Part shown: positions 1 through 8,498 of the stretch, piece by piece
How the letters are laid out: each line of letters begins with the position of its first letter
How positions within the stretch are numbered: position 1 is the stretch's first letter
Assembly (NCBI GenBank): GCA_964419225.1
Contig: CAYQPF010000007.1
Span: 11,099 to 75,098 of the forward strand
Length of the DNA stretch: 64,000 nucleotides
Direction: 5' to 3'
Source: CAYQPF01 sp964419225
Lineage (GTDB): Bacteria > Cloacimonadota > Cloacimonadia > Cloacimonadales > CAYQPF01
Notes under the pieces: generated by a model
The model's input: the letters and a program-made list of their open reading frames with translations, nothing else
Told to the model about the DNA's origin: nothing
The model's database searches: none
Made by a program: the position numbers and the translations under genes

Positions 1-323
1 GCTTGATTATTGACTAACAAATTATTGATATCAAGATAGAAAAAGCGGTATTCTTTTTGGAGTTTTTTTAGATAGAAATTTGATTTGGCAATATTGGCCA
101 TCATTTCTTCTGCAGGAATTTCATTATTCCAAAGTTCATCCATGACAGAATTCATTTTTAAGCAAATTTCATAGATGATCTCTTCTTTATTCTTGTAATG
201 ATAATATAAATTCCCCGGACTTATCCCACAGGATGAAGCAATATGATTGGTTGTCACATTCTCACACCCTTTTGCATTGAACAATTCCAAAGCGGTTTGG
301 AGAATCTTCTCTTTAGTGCTCAT
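1..323 (-). CDS. TetR-family transcriptional regulator, N-terminal part (runs off window start)
   Basis: Reading the minus strand from ATG at 323 gives 107 codons with no stop before the window edge. Residues about 5-50 form a typical TetR helix-turn-helix: it begins MSTKEKILQTALELFNAKG, and the recognition region has GNLYYHYKNKEEI, the hallmark (N/S)LYYHF-type motif. The rest is the start of the helical ligand-binding domain. An AGGAGG ribosome site sits just upstream of the ATG. Two palindromes at 335-352 and 385-402 flank or overlap its promoter, so autoregulation is likely. The ligand and target genes are unknown, and the C-terminus is outside the window. Confidence 0.9.
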   Translation of the reverse strand, partial: MSTKEKILQTALELFNAKGCENVTTNHIASSCGISPGNLYYHYKNKEEIIYEICLKMNSVMDELWNNEIPAEEMMANIAKSNFYLKKLQKEYRFFYLDINNLLVNNQ

Positions 324-334
324 AGCACCTCCTA

Positions 335-352
335 TTAGAGTATTAACTCTAA
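335..352. promoter_or_regulatory. TetR operator-like palindrome, proximal copy
   Basis: The sequence TTAGAGTATTAACTCTAA has perfect 7-base arms (TTAGAGT/ACTCTAA) around a 4-base spacer. It overlaps the predicted -10 of the divergently readable TetR gene. The same arms recur at 385-402. Binding is inferred from position and symmetry. Confidence 0.6.
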
Positions 353-377
353 ACAACAGGAAGGCATTTTCTGTCAA
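349..377 (-). promoter_or_regulatory. Putative promoter of the TetR gene
   Basis: On the minus strand a perfect TTGACA (377-372) is followed after 17-18 bases by GTTTAG/TTTAGA (about 354-348), a weak -10. It lies 54 bases upstream of the ATG. The -10 overlaps the proximal palindrome, and the distal palindrome lies just upstream of the -35. Confidence 0.5.
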
Positions 378-384
378 GAAGATT

Positions 385-402
385 TTAGAGTTTTTGCTCT
401 AA
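385..402. promoter_or_regulatory. TetR operator-like palindrome, distal copy
   Basis: TTAGAGTTTTTGCTCTAA repeats the palindrome at 335-352 with one arm mismatch (GCTCTAA for ACTCTAA) and the same 18-base length. The two centres are 50 bases apart, about five helical turns, and the sites bracket the -35 box. Confidence 0.6.
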
Positions 403-636
403 CAGGGTAGTTAGAGGACTGTCCCATATGGCTTAAGTATTCCTTTAGATGGAATGAAGAGACGATTAATAGAACGCGGATTATCACAGAAAACGCGGAT
501 AGTCGCGGGTTTGTGCAAGTTTTTGTGCAGTAACAATAAGAAAGATAATTTTTCAACATTGACCTTAACAGACTAGCACAGACAAAGCAAGAGAGTTGCA
601 TAAGCTATATTGCAGAAATAACCAATTAGGGTAATC
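403..636. other. Intergenic, no gene seen; degenerate short repeats
   Basis: No convincing coding frame. It contains a degenerate repeat at 473-510 in which ACGCGGAT occurs twice, followed by GTCGCGGG. This is the same style of low-complexity intergenic filler seen at 10860-11050 and 11676-11720. Confidence 0.5.
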
Positions 637-2799
637 CTACTTCAGAAGGATCATCTTGCGGGTAAGGGTTTTATTTCCAGTTTGGAGTTTTGAGAAATAG
701 ATCCCGGAGGAGACGGACTTATTGTTGGCATCTTTGCCGTTCCAAACCACGGAATGATTTCCTTTTAATTTGTTTTCGTTGAGTAGAGTCGCTACCTTTT
801 GTCCTTTGATATTGTAGATAGATAGTTCAACTTCGGAATCTTTGGGAAGATCGAAGGAGATAGTGGTTGAAGGATTGAAGGGGTTGGGATAGTTTTTGAG
901 ATTGAGAAAAGTTGGAGGAAACTGGTTTTGATCCTGGTTAGAGATGGCATCCCAGAAGAGTTCGGTTAACCCCCAACTTGCGATCCATTTATTATCTTGA
1001 GAATCAATAGATATACTTCCACAGCCATAATCAGATAAAATGGAATTAGAGGTATTGAAAGTCAACCAAGTCTCTCCATCAAACCTGGTAAGTCCAGAGT
1101 ATGTTCCAATCCATATAACACCCTGTGAATCAATGGAAAGGCAATTTACATGACGTTCTGGCAACCCAGAATTCAAAACACTATATAAAGTAAAATTTTC
1201 ATTTTCAAATCGAACGAGCCCCCATGAAGTACCTATCCACTTTACATCTTGAGAATCAACAGATATACAAGCCACTGAACCATGTACAGGGAGGGAATAA
1301 TTTCTCCAAGTTTCACCATCAAACCGAAAAAGACCTTCATCATCAGTACCAATCCATTTAACATTTTGAGAATCAATGGTTATGCATCTAACAATATCTC
1401 CAGACCATGCAGCATAGGGACAATTATAAACTGACCAAGTTTCTCCATCAAACCGTACAATTGAGGTATCATAAAGAGTGCTTAGCCATACTTCTCCTTG
1501 AGAATCAACGGTAATACTTGTAATATAATTACTGGGTAAGCCGGAATTTGTAGTATTATAATATATCCAGGTTTCTCCATCAAATCTAAGCAATCCCGAC
1601 GTCGTCCCAATCCACTTGACACCTTGAGAATCTATTGTAATACATGTCAGGGCGATACAAGGAAGTCCTGGAATAAAATCATTTAGATCATATACTGTCC
1701 AAGCTTCACCCTGAAATAGTGTAAGATAATCAATATCATTACCGATCCATTTATTATCTTGAGAATCTATGTATATGAATTTAATACTATTACTTGGTAA
1801 TCCAGAATTAGAAGTATTGTACATTGTCCAAATGTTATCATCAAATTTAACAAGACGATCAACAGTACCAATCCATTTTGCACCTTGTGGATCTATGGTA
1901 ATTGAATAAACATAATTACAAGGTAATCCAGAATTATCTGTTGTATAAGAAGTCCAAGTTTCACCATCATAACGAATAATCCCTGACCCTCCCGTTCCAA
2001 ACCATTTAACATTTTGAGAATCAATTGATATATTGTTCAGAGGACCGAAAATTAATCCAGAATTTGTAGCATCAACAATCTCCCAATTTTCACCATCAAA
2101 ACATAAAATACCATCACGTTCAGTACTAATCCATTTAACATTCTGGGAGTCTATTGCCACACAAGAAGCTGAAAAAAAAGATGCTCCATCATTGTAGGAA
2201 TTATATACAGTGAAGTTTACTCCATCAAAGCGAATTAGTCCCTCAGCTGCAATCCATAAGATTCCCTGAGAATCAATTGAAATACTTGAAATCCAACCAA
2301 AACGATATCCTGAGCTAAAAGTGTCAAATACAGTCCAGTTTACACCATCAAAGCGAACAAGTCCATTATTAGTCCCGATCCATTTGACATCATTTGAATC
2401 TATCGTTATACAACCAACAAAACAACCAGAATACGGATCAGGTATTGTTATTTCATATATCGACCATGTGGTATTATCAAACCGTAAAAGGTTAAAATAA
2501 CCTACAGTATCGTTTTGATCCTTTCTAAGTCCAATCCATTTTGCACCTTGAGAATCAATGGCAATACTGGTAACAGAACCAAGAGGTAACAATGAATTAG
2601 AATGGTCATAGAAGACTGTTTCCCCTGTCTGACGATTGATTTTAACTAATCCATTATACGTTCCCACCCACAGATAATCTCCTTCAATCACAGAACAATT
2701 TATCCAATCTCCATTGGTATAAATTATTCCCTGTTGATTTTGAGCAAAGATTGAGGTTAATAATATCCAGCCTACGAGTAATAAAAGCAATTTTTTCAT
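637..2799 (-). CDS. Secreted 14-blade Reg_prop beta-propeller protein with C-terminal sorting domain
   Basis: 720 residues. Signal peptide MKKLLLLLVGWILLTSIFAQ, then 14 repeats of about 43 residues with the core IDSQGVKWIGT..GL.RFDGETW..Y, the Reg_prop (two-component regulator propeller) repeat. Fourteen such repeats make two seven-bladed propellers in the periplasmic sensors of Bacteroides hybrid two-component systems, but there is no Y_Y_Y, membrane or kinase part here. Residues ~630-720 are a FlgD-like Ig-fold sorting domain starting NYPNPFNPSTTISF and ending RKMILLK. It is probably exported by a type IX-like route and displayed at the surface; the ligand is unknown. It has three paralogues in the window, and its last ~267 bases are almost identical to those of the gene at 5856-7985. 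Confidence 0.88.
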   Translation of the reverse strand: MKKLLLLLVGWILLTSIFAQNQQGIIYTNGDWINCSVIEGDYLWVGTYNGLVKINRQTGETVFYDHSNSLLPLGSVTSIAIDSQGAKWIGLRKDQNDTVGYFNLLRFDNTTWSIYEITIPDPYSGCFVGCITIDSNDVKWIGTNNGLVRFDGVNWTVFDTFSSGYRFGWISSISIDSQGILWIAAEGLIRFDGVNFTVYNSYNDGASFFSASCVAIDSQNVKWISTERDGILCFDGENWEIVDATNSGLIFGPLNNISIDSQNVKWFGTGGSGIIRYDGETWTSYTTDNSGLPCNYVYSITIDPQGAKWIGTVDRLVKFDDNIWTMYNTSNSGLPSNSIKFIYIDSQDNKWIGNDIDYLTLFQGEAWTVYDLNDFIPGLPCIALTCITIDSQGVKWIGTTSGLLRFDGETWIYYNTTNSGLPSNYITSITVDSQGEVWLSTLYDTSIVRFDGETWSVYNCPYAAWSGDIVRCITIDSQNVKWIGTDDEGLFRFDGETWRNYSLPVHGSVACISVDSQDVKWIGTSWGLVRFENENFTLYSVLNSGLPERHVNCLSIDSQGVIWIGTYSGLTRFDGETWLTFNTSNSILSDYGCGSISIDSQDNKWIASWGLTELFWDAISNQDQNQFPPTFLNLKNYPNPFNPSTTISFDLPKDSEVELSIYNIKGQKVATLLNENKLKGNHSVVWNGKDANNKSVSSGIYFSKLQTGNKTLTRKMILLK
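641..907. repeat. Near-identical sorting-domain cassette, copy 1
   Basis: The 3' end of the propeller gene here matches 5860-6126 over 267 bases with only four differences by eye. The propeller-coding DNA further upstream is clearly diverged between the two genes. Gene conversion or recent cassette exchange is the simplest reading. Confidence 0.85.
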
Positions 2800-2925
2800 G
2801 TTATCTCCTATTTTCTAATAGTATCATAAGACACTATTTATAGTACATTTCAAATGACTTGAGAATATGTTTAAGCTTAATCCCTCTAGCTATGATCCTA
2901 AAAATATGCTCCAGGCTAATGGTCA

Positions 2926-5649
2926 CTATTTCAGCATGATCATCTTCTGCGTAATTATTTGGCTGGCAGTTTTGAGATTTGAGAAATAGATACCTGAGGA
3001 GACAGATTTATTTTTGGCATCTTTTCCGTTCCAAGTTACAGAGTGGGTTCCTTTCAATTTGTTTTCGTTAATCAGAGTTGCTACCTTTTGGCCTTTGATA
3101 TTGTAGATAGAGAGTTCTACTCTGGAATCATTAGGAAGATCGAAAGAGATAGTAGTAGAAGGGTTGAAGGGATTGGGGTAATTAGGATATAATTGTAACA
3201 CAGATTTTATAGTGAAATTATCATGGCTAGAAACGAAAAGATCTGTATCAATGTACTGGTAATGAAAAGCATAATGGCCATTTACCTCATTAGTCCAAGA
3301 CAAATAGGCTTTGGTATCTGAACTTGGATATAATTTGACATCCAAAGGAATATAAGTAGATGAATTAACTAGACATGAATCTGAAAGAGAACCATAAACA
3401 GAAAGTTCTTTTAGATAAATATCGTTATTATTATTATAAGAAATCAAAAAGCGATCATTCATCTGGCAAATTGCCAGAGGATTATTACAAACTAAAACGC
3501 CTTCGGAATTCCACTCTTGGATTAAAGTATTATTCTCGATAGAAAAGCAGTGAGCTATAAGATTATTATTTTGGGTAGAAGTAAATATATATAATTTCTC
3601 ATTCCATTTGTAAAGACCTCTCAAGGAATTATTGCCGGATGGTATTATCAAAACTCCAGAAGGATCCCAGAGGCATTGCCCGGTAGCAGAATTAAAAATC
3701 TGTCCATATACAAACCCGCCCCCGTTTTGGGAATCTGCGTTCCAGATAGTTAAACATAGATTATCAATTGAAATAGCTTTTATCCGGTCAAAAACTTCAT
3801 TATAGTTATCTTGCCCAACACTTATACCTGTTGCAGGGATATAATTAGGAAGAGTAAAATTTTCATTAATGTAATAATACCAATACGTACTATTGTGTCG
3901 TAAAATAAGATTATTGCCTGCATTAACAATATATTCGTTATCATATGAACTCAAAGTAATAGGAGTAACACTATTATCAATATCTAAAGTATTGTCATCT
4001 ATCAGTTGTAATGAATGGCCAATCAAAGCTGCATATTTATTTGCCAAAGGAATCACTATTGAGTCACTTCCCATCCCCATGACCCCGTGAGAAGAGAGAG
4101 TATTGGGAGTATTTGGTGACCAAATACTAACATCATTGTGAATATCTGTTGCGTCAGTTTCATCAAGACTATAGAAAAACAGAGTACTATTCAGACCAAG
4201 CTGAATAGTAGAATGTTGAGGAACCGGAGAAACTCTCAAAACTAAATTTCTATTGGTGTTCAATGAGTAAATTGAATTATTAACACATATAACCAAAGAA
4301 TCACCGATAATATTGTTGGTAGTAACGGCCAGATCATTGAATCCGTTGACAAGAACAGAAACATTTTGTTGGGGTGTTTGCTGAAGATTTCTGAGACTCA
4401 AATATTTTTGAGCAATATAAGTAAAAGTAAAGTCACTGCTATAATTAATTCTATAGAGAAAACAACTGCCATTCGAAAATTCACTACCTGGACTGCACAG
4501 ACTTGAAATAATGAGATCTTGAGTAGAATGATCGGGATTAATGACATATAATTTCCATAGATCAACCGTAGGCATACCCATACATGATTCAAAATGATCA
4601 TAAAACAGAAATAATTTACCTGAATAATAAATAGTATTAAGAATAGTATTAGTGGTCTCACCTTCACTTGAGTAAGAATTATTCCATAGATGAATTCCTA
4701 AACCAGTATAAAGATAGTTTCCATTTGTATCATATTTTCTTAAGAAAACTTGGGAATCCCTATATTGCATGTCAGGTTGTCCTCCACCGGTTGGGACTCC
4801 TCCTAACAAGTACAAATCTGAATTGGGAAGGATAGTAACAAAACTGCCACCAAGAGAATCAATATCCCAAAGATAATTCCCATTAGAATCATATTTGGTT
4901 ATAACAGTCTGATTTCTGCAAACAAAGTCCAAATTTGGATACAAGGCAACTTCAGAACCTGCTTTAATAATCGGATTACCATTCAAAATACAGTTACTGT
5001 CTGTTTTAATAATTTTTACTTGCTGTGGGTTATTACAAACCATGTAGTATGTAATCCCTTGCAGGTTGTTTAAAGCCATTTTATAAGATAAAATTTCATG
5101 GGAAAATGTATTGATGGGAGTCGTAAGTTCGCCATTTGCGTTTAAGTGGCAATATTTCAGAGTATTTGGAGAAATTTCTGCCCAAGCTATAAAAATATCT
5201 CCATTAACTCCGGGAACTATATTAACCATAGTTTTAAAGCATGTTGAGCTGGAAACTGTTTTCCCTTGTGGACCCCAAAGTATTTGACCATTCTGATTCA
5301 TTTTTTGTGCCTTTAGAGTATTATTGTTTTCCATCCAGTAGATCAAGATCTCTTCGTCAGTAATTCTTTTCAAATATACTCGTTGAATTGGCATAAGGCT
5401 TAATGCAACATGAACAGGAGGATTACCCCAAACCACACTTTGTGTTGAATCAGTACAAATAGCATTAACAAAATAGTGATCCAATTCTGAAGTTTTCCAC
5501 GCATAGACATTCCGATTACTGTTGATAGAGGCTGATTGAAAAAAGGAATTAGAAGAAAAGCTAAGGTCCACAGGATTATTCCACACAACCTGTCCAAAAA
5601 TTGTCAGGGAAAAGAAAGCTATCAAAATAGATACAATTGTTTTTTTCAC
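2926..5649 (-). CDS. Secreted protein of unknown function with C-terminal sorting domain
   Basis: I take the GTG at 5649 as start, giving 907 residues. It has a GGAGG five bases upstream and yields a clean signal peptide (MKKTIVSILIAFFSLTIFGQ). A longer in-frame start at 5715 is excluded because that TTG is the -35 box of the promoter. The body is beta-rich, with many short strands and Asn/Ser/Tyr-rich loops. I do not recognise a named domain, though the repeated LRKYDTNGN and YSLN strings would suit a propeller-like fold. The last ~85 residues are the FlgD-like sorting domain (NYPNPFNPSTTISF ... KMIMLK). It lies between two Reg_prop propeller genes on the same strand and is probably exported to the cell surface. 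Confidence 0.8.
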   Translation of the reverse strand: MKKTIVSILIAFFSLTIFGQVVWNNPVDLSFSSNSFFQSASINSNRNVYAWKTSELDHYFVNAICTDSTQSVVWGNPPVHVALSLMPIQRVYLKRITDEEILIYWMENNNTLKAQKMNQNGQILWGPQGKTVSSSTCFKTMVNIVPGVNGDIFIAWAEISPNTLKYCHLNANGELTTPINTFSHEILSYKMALNNLQGITYYMVCNNPQQVKIIKTDSNCILNGNPIIKAGSEVALYPNLDFVCRNQTVITKYDSNGNYLWDIDSLGGSFVTILPNSDLYLLGGVPTGGGQPDMQYRDSQVFLRKYDTNGNYLYTGLGIHLWNNSYSSEGETTNTILNTIYYSGKLFLFYDHFESCMGMPTVDLWKLYVINPDHSTQDLIISSLCSPGSEFSNGSCFLYRINYSSDFTFTYIAQKYLSLRNLQQTPQQNVSVLVNGFNDLAVTTNNIIGDSLVICVNNSIYSLNTNRNLVLRVSPVPQHSTIQLGLNSTLFFYSLDETDATDIHNDVSIWSPNTPNTLSSHGVMGMGSDSIVIPLANKYAALIGHSLQLIDDNTLDIDNSVTPITLSSYDNEYIVNAGNNLILRHNSTYWYYYINENFTLPNYIPATGISVGQDNYNEVFDRIKAISIDNLCLTIWNADSQNGGGFVYGQIFNSATGQCLWDPSGVLIIPSGNNSLRGLYKWNEKLYIFTSTQNNNLIAHCFSIENNTLIQEWNSEGVLVCNNPLAICQMNDRFLISYNNNNDIYLKELSVYGSLSDSCLVNSSTYIPLDVKLYPSSDTKAYLSWTNEVNGHYAFHYQYIDTDLFVSSHDNFTIKSVLQLYPNYPNPFNPSTTISFDLPNDSRVELSIYNIKGQKVATLINENKLKGTHSVTWNGKDAKNKSVSSGIYFSNLKTASQIITQKMIMLK

Positions 5650-5686
5650 AATAACCTCCATAAAGTCTCCATAGAATTTCAATTTC

Positions 5687-5715
5687 TTAATATATATTTT
5701 TTTATCTTTTGTCAA
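5687..5715 (-). promoter_or_regulatory. Putative sigma70-type promoter of the 2926-5649 gene
   Basis: On the minus strand a perfect TTGACA (5715-5710), a 17-base spacer and TATTAA (5692-5687) lie 66-38 bases upstream of the GTG start. This position decides the start codon, because any more upstream start would lie in untranscribed DNA. Confidence 0.7.
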
Positions 5716-5855
5716 GACTGATTTGTTAGTATTTGTAAGATATTGATTATTTTATCAGTAAAACAGCTGATTTATTAACTTGGTTAATTTTTCAACTACT
5801 AGTACATATCCAATCATGCAAGAGGAATGATGCAGGAAAAGTTCGATAAAATTGT

Positions 5856-7985
5856 CTATTTCAGAAGGATCATCTTGCGGGTAAGGGTTTTATTTCCAGT
5901 TTGGAGTTTTGAGAAATAGATCCCGGAGGAGACGGACTTATTGTTGGCATCTTTGCCGTTCCAAACCACGGAATGATTTCCTTTTAATTTGTTTTCGTTG
6001 AGTAGAGTAGTTACCTTTTGTCCTTTGATATTGTAGATAGATAGTTCAACTTCGGAATCTTTCGGAAGATCGAAGGAGATAGTGGTTGAAGGATTGAAGG
6101 GATTGGGATAGTTTTTGAGATTGAGAGCAGTAGTTGGTTTTTGTACTTCATCCAGATTCGGAACAGCATCCCAAAATAATTCAGTAACACCCAGACTAGT
6201 TCCAAACCATTTGTTATCTTGAGAATCTATAGCAATAGAGTTTAAAGATTGTTCTGACAAAATTGAATATTGATTTGGAATTGTTTCCCATATTATACCA
6301 TCAAAAGTAACGAATGAATAAAGCTGTATAATCCATTTTTTGTCTTGAGAATCTATGGAGAAATGACCTACCCCTTGAGTGACACCGGCATTTGAATGTG
6401 TATAGTTAGTCCAGGTTTCCCCATCAATAACTACAAAACCATTACCCGTACCAATCCATTTAGATCCTTGGGAATCTTTACAGATTTTACCAATATAATT
6501 ATCTAATAAACAGGAATTAGTAGTCTTGTAAACAGACCAAATTTGATTATCAATTTTAACTAATCCATAATCTGTTCCAATCCACTTTATATTTTGTGAA
6601 TCAATAAAAATATCAGTTACAATATTAGATGGCATATTGGAGTTCTCGTGATTGTATATAGTCCAAGTTTCATTATCGAACCTAACCAAGCCACCTCCAT
6701 TAGTACCAATCCACTTTACACCCTGAGAATCTATTGCAATGCATTTAATATTATATGCAGGTAACCCTGAATTTGTAAAATTATAAATTATCCAGCTAGT
6801 TCCATCAAAGCGAAAAACATTGTTATAATCTCCAGCTGTACCAATCCATATCACTCCCTGGGAATCGCTTGTAATAGCATAAATAGACTCTAAAGGGAAT
6901 CCTAAAACAGATGGATTATATTGTGTCCAGACTTGTCCATCAAATCGAACAAGACAGCCATGATCAGTGCCAAACCACTTAATATCCTGAGGATCTATAT
7001 AAATAGACATAACCTTATTCCCCCATGGAATAGCAGAATTTGATGAATTATATACTCTCCAAGTATCACCATCAAATTTCGCAATACCATTAGGACAAGT
7101 ACCAAGCCATTTGATTCCTTGAGAATCTATTGAAATGTTAGTTATTGCATTATTCGGTAACCCGGAATTAGTAGTATCGTAGAATATGAAGGACTCACCA
7201 TCATAGCGTATTAGACCACTAGAGCTTGTTCCAATCCATTTAGCTCCTTGAGAGTCAATGGATAATTTTGTAATTAACCCATATGGGAAATCATAAACAG
7301 TCCAATTTGTTCCAGAAAGTTTTGCAAGAGAATAATCATAACTAAATCCTATCCATTTATCACCAAGAGAATCAATAGCAATACAACTGATATTTCCGGA
7401 ATAGCTCACAGGTGTCCAAGTAGATCCGGAGAATTTGTAAAGCCCATATGAATAGGTACCAACCCATTTCACATCCTGGGAATCAATGGCTAAACATGTA
7501 ATCAAACAATAGGGAAAATCTGAAGTAGAAGAATTATATATTGTCCATGTTTGATCATCAAATCTTACAAGTCCACCATATTGTGTTCCGATCCATTTAA
7601 CACCTTGAGAATCTATGGATATGCTGGAAATTGAATAATTTGGCATTCCTGAATTTGAATGATTATACGCAGTCCATGTTTCTCCGTCAAATTTATATAA
7701 GCCATGATCTGATGTGCCGATCCACTTTGTACCTAGAGAATCTATAGCAATAGCTGAAACTGCACAAACAGGTAATCCTGAATTAGCACTATTATAATAA
7801 TCGATTTCTTCCGTTAAACGATTAATCTTTACTAAACCACCATTTGTCCCAACCCAAACATACTCCCCTTCAAAAGCAGAGCAAAATACATAGTCCCCAT
7901 TAGTATAAATAATACCCTGTTCATTTTGAGCAAAGATTAGGGATAAAAAAAAGCATCCGCAAATAACTAAAAGAAAATTTTTCAT
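5856..7985 (-). CDS. Secreted 14-blade Reg_prop beta-propeller protein with C-terminal sorting domain
   Basis: 709 residues. Signal peptide MKNFLLVICGCFFLSLIFAQ, then 14 Reg_prop blades, each with a KWIGT or variant strand (VWVGTNGGLV, KWIGTSDHGL, down to KWFGTSLGVTE at the last), and the FlgD-like sorting domain ending RKMILLK. An AGGAG lies eight bases before the ATG. The N-terminus after the signal (NEQGIIYTNGDYVFCSA) parallels the neighbours' NQQGIIYTNGDW, so the three minus-strand propellers are recent duplicates. No catalytic motif is visible. A role in binding a surface ligand or polysaccharide is inference from the Reg_prop family. Confidence 0.88.
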   Translation of the reverse strand: MKNFLLVICGCFFLSLIFAQNEQGIIYTNGDYVFCSAFEGEYVWVGTNGGLVKINRLTEEIDYYNSANSGLPVCAVSAIAIDSLGTKWIGTSDHGLYKFDGETWTAYNHSNSGMPNYSISSISIDSQGVKWIGTQYGGLVRFDDQTWTIYNSSTSDFPYCLITCLAIDSQDVKWVGTYSYGLYKFSGSTWTPVSYSGNISCIAIDSLGDKWIGFSYDYSLAKLSGTNWTVYDFPYGLITKLSIDSQGAKWIGTSSSGLIRYDGESFIFYDTTNSGLPNNAITNISIDSQGIKWLGTCPNGIAKFDGDTWRVYNSSNSAIPWGNKVMSIYIDPQDIKWFGTDHGCLVRFDGQVWTQYNPSVLGFPLESIYAITSDSQGVIWIGTAGDYNNVFRFDGTSWIIYNFTNSGLPAYNIKCIAIDSQGVKWIGTNGGGLVRFDNETWTIYNHENSNMPSNIVTDIFIDSQNIKWIGTDYGLVKIDNQIWSVYKTTNSCLLDNYIGKICKDSQGSKWIGTGNGFVVIDGETWTNYTHSNAGVTQGVGHFSIDSQDKKWIIQLYSFVTFDGIIWETIPNQYSILSEQSLNSIAIDSQDNKWFGTSLGVTELFWDAVPNLDEVQKPTTALNLKNYPNPFNPSTTISFDLPKDSEVELSIYNIKGQKVTTLLNENKLKGNHSVVWNGKDANNKSVSSGIYFSKLQTGNKTLTRKMILLK
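5860..6126. repeat. Near-identical sorting-domain cassette, copy 2
   Basis: Partner of 641-907: 267 bases with four substitutions. It covers the C-terminal sorting-domain codons from just before the stop to the LNLKNYPNPFNP region. Confidence 0.85.
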
Positions 7986-8498
7986 CGTATTCTCCTAATT
8001 GAGAACTTATTCCAGAACTGTACAGTAAAATCATTACAATTCAGGTTGCTTATTTGCCATTTACTTCTTAAACCAATTTACAGTCAAGGAAAAGTTACAT
8101 TAGAAACCCAAAAAGGTTGATATAAGTTTAGCCGGCATTGCTGGGGGAAATAAATTTCAGACATACTTTGACAAAGAGGAGATAAGTCTGTGATGGATTG
8201 GTTATTTTTAAGCTTGTCTTATATGACCATGGTCTGAGAATTTCAGAACCAAATTTAAGACATCTGAATCAAAAGATAGACACTAGTGATGAGTCATACG
8301 TAAACCGTCTGAAGGAATAATGATCAACAAGGACACAACACACCTCCCCCGCTTCGCGTATACTCCTCTCAAGATATTGTGTCAAATACATAATATTAAT
8401 TTCAAACAGTCTTTCAAGATGAGAATTGAGCAGCAGATCATTACACATTTATACTATGTTTTCCAACAGTCATTTCCAGCCTCACATGAAGCTGGTCC
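7986..8498. other. Intergenic region, no gene recognised
   Basis: About 510 bases between two minus-strand propeller genes. A TTGACT at 8097-8092 on the minus strand could be a -35 for the 5856-7985 gene, but no good -10 follows at normal spacing. A plus-strand open frame from 8320 runs into the antisense of the next gene and has no family resemblance, so I do not call it. Confidence 0.5.

Noticed and set aside
374..601. Minus-strand 75-codon frame upstream of the propeller gene
   Set aside because: It covers the operator palindrome and repeat filler. There is no ribosome site and no domain.
5650..5715. N-terminal extension of the 2926-5649 gene from a TTG at 5715
   Set aside because: That TTG is the first three bases of a TTGACA -35 box followed by TATTAA at 17-base spacing. 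The GTG at 5649 has a GGAGG and a signal peptide directly after it.
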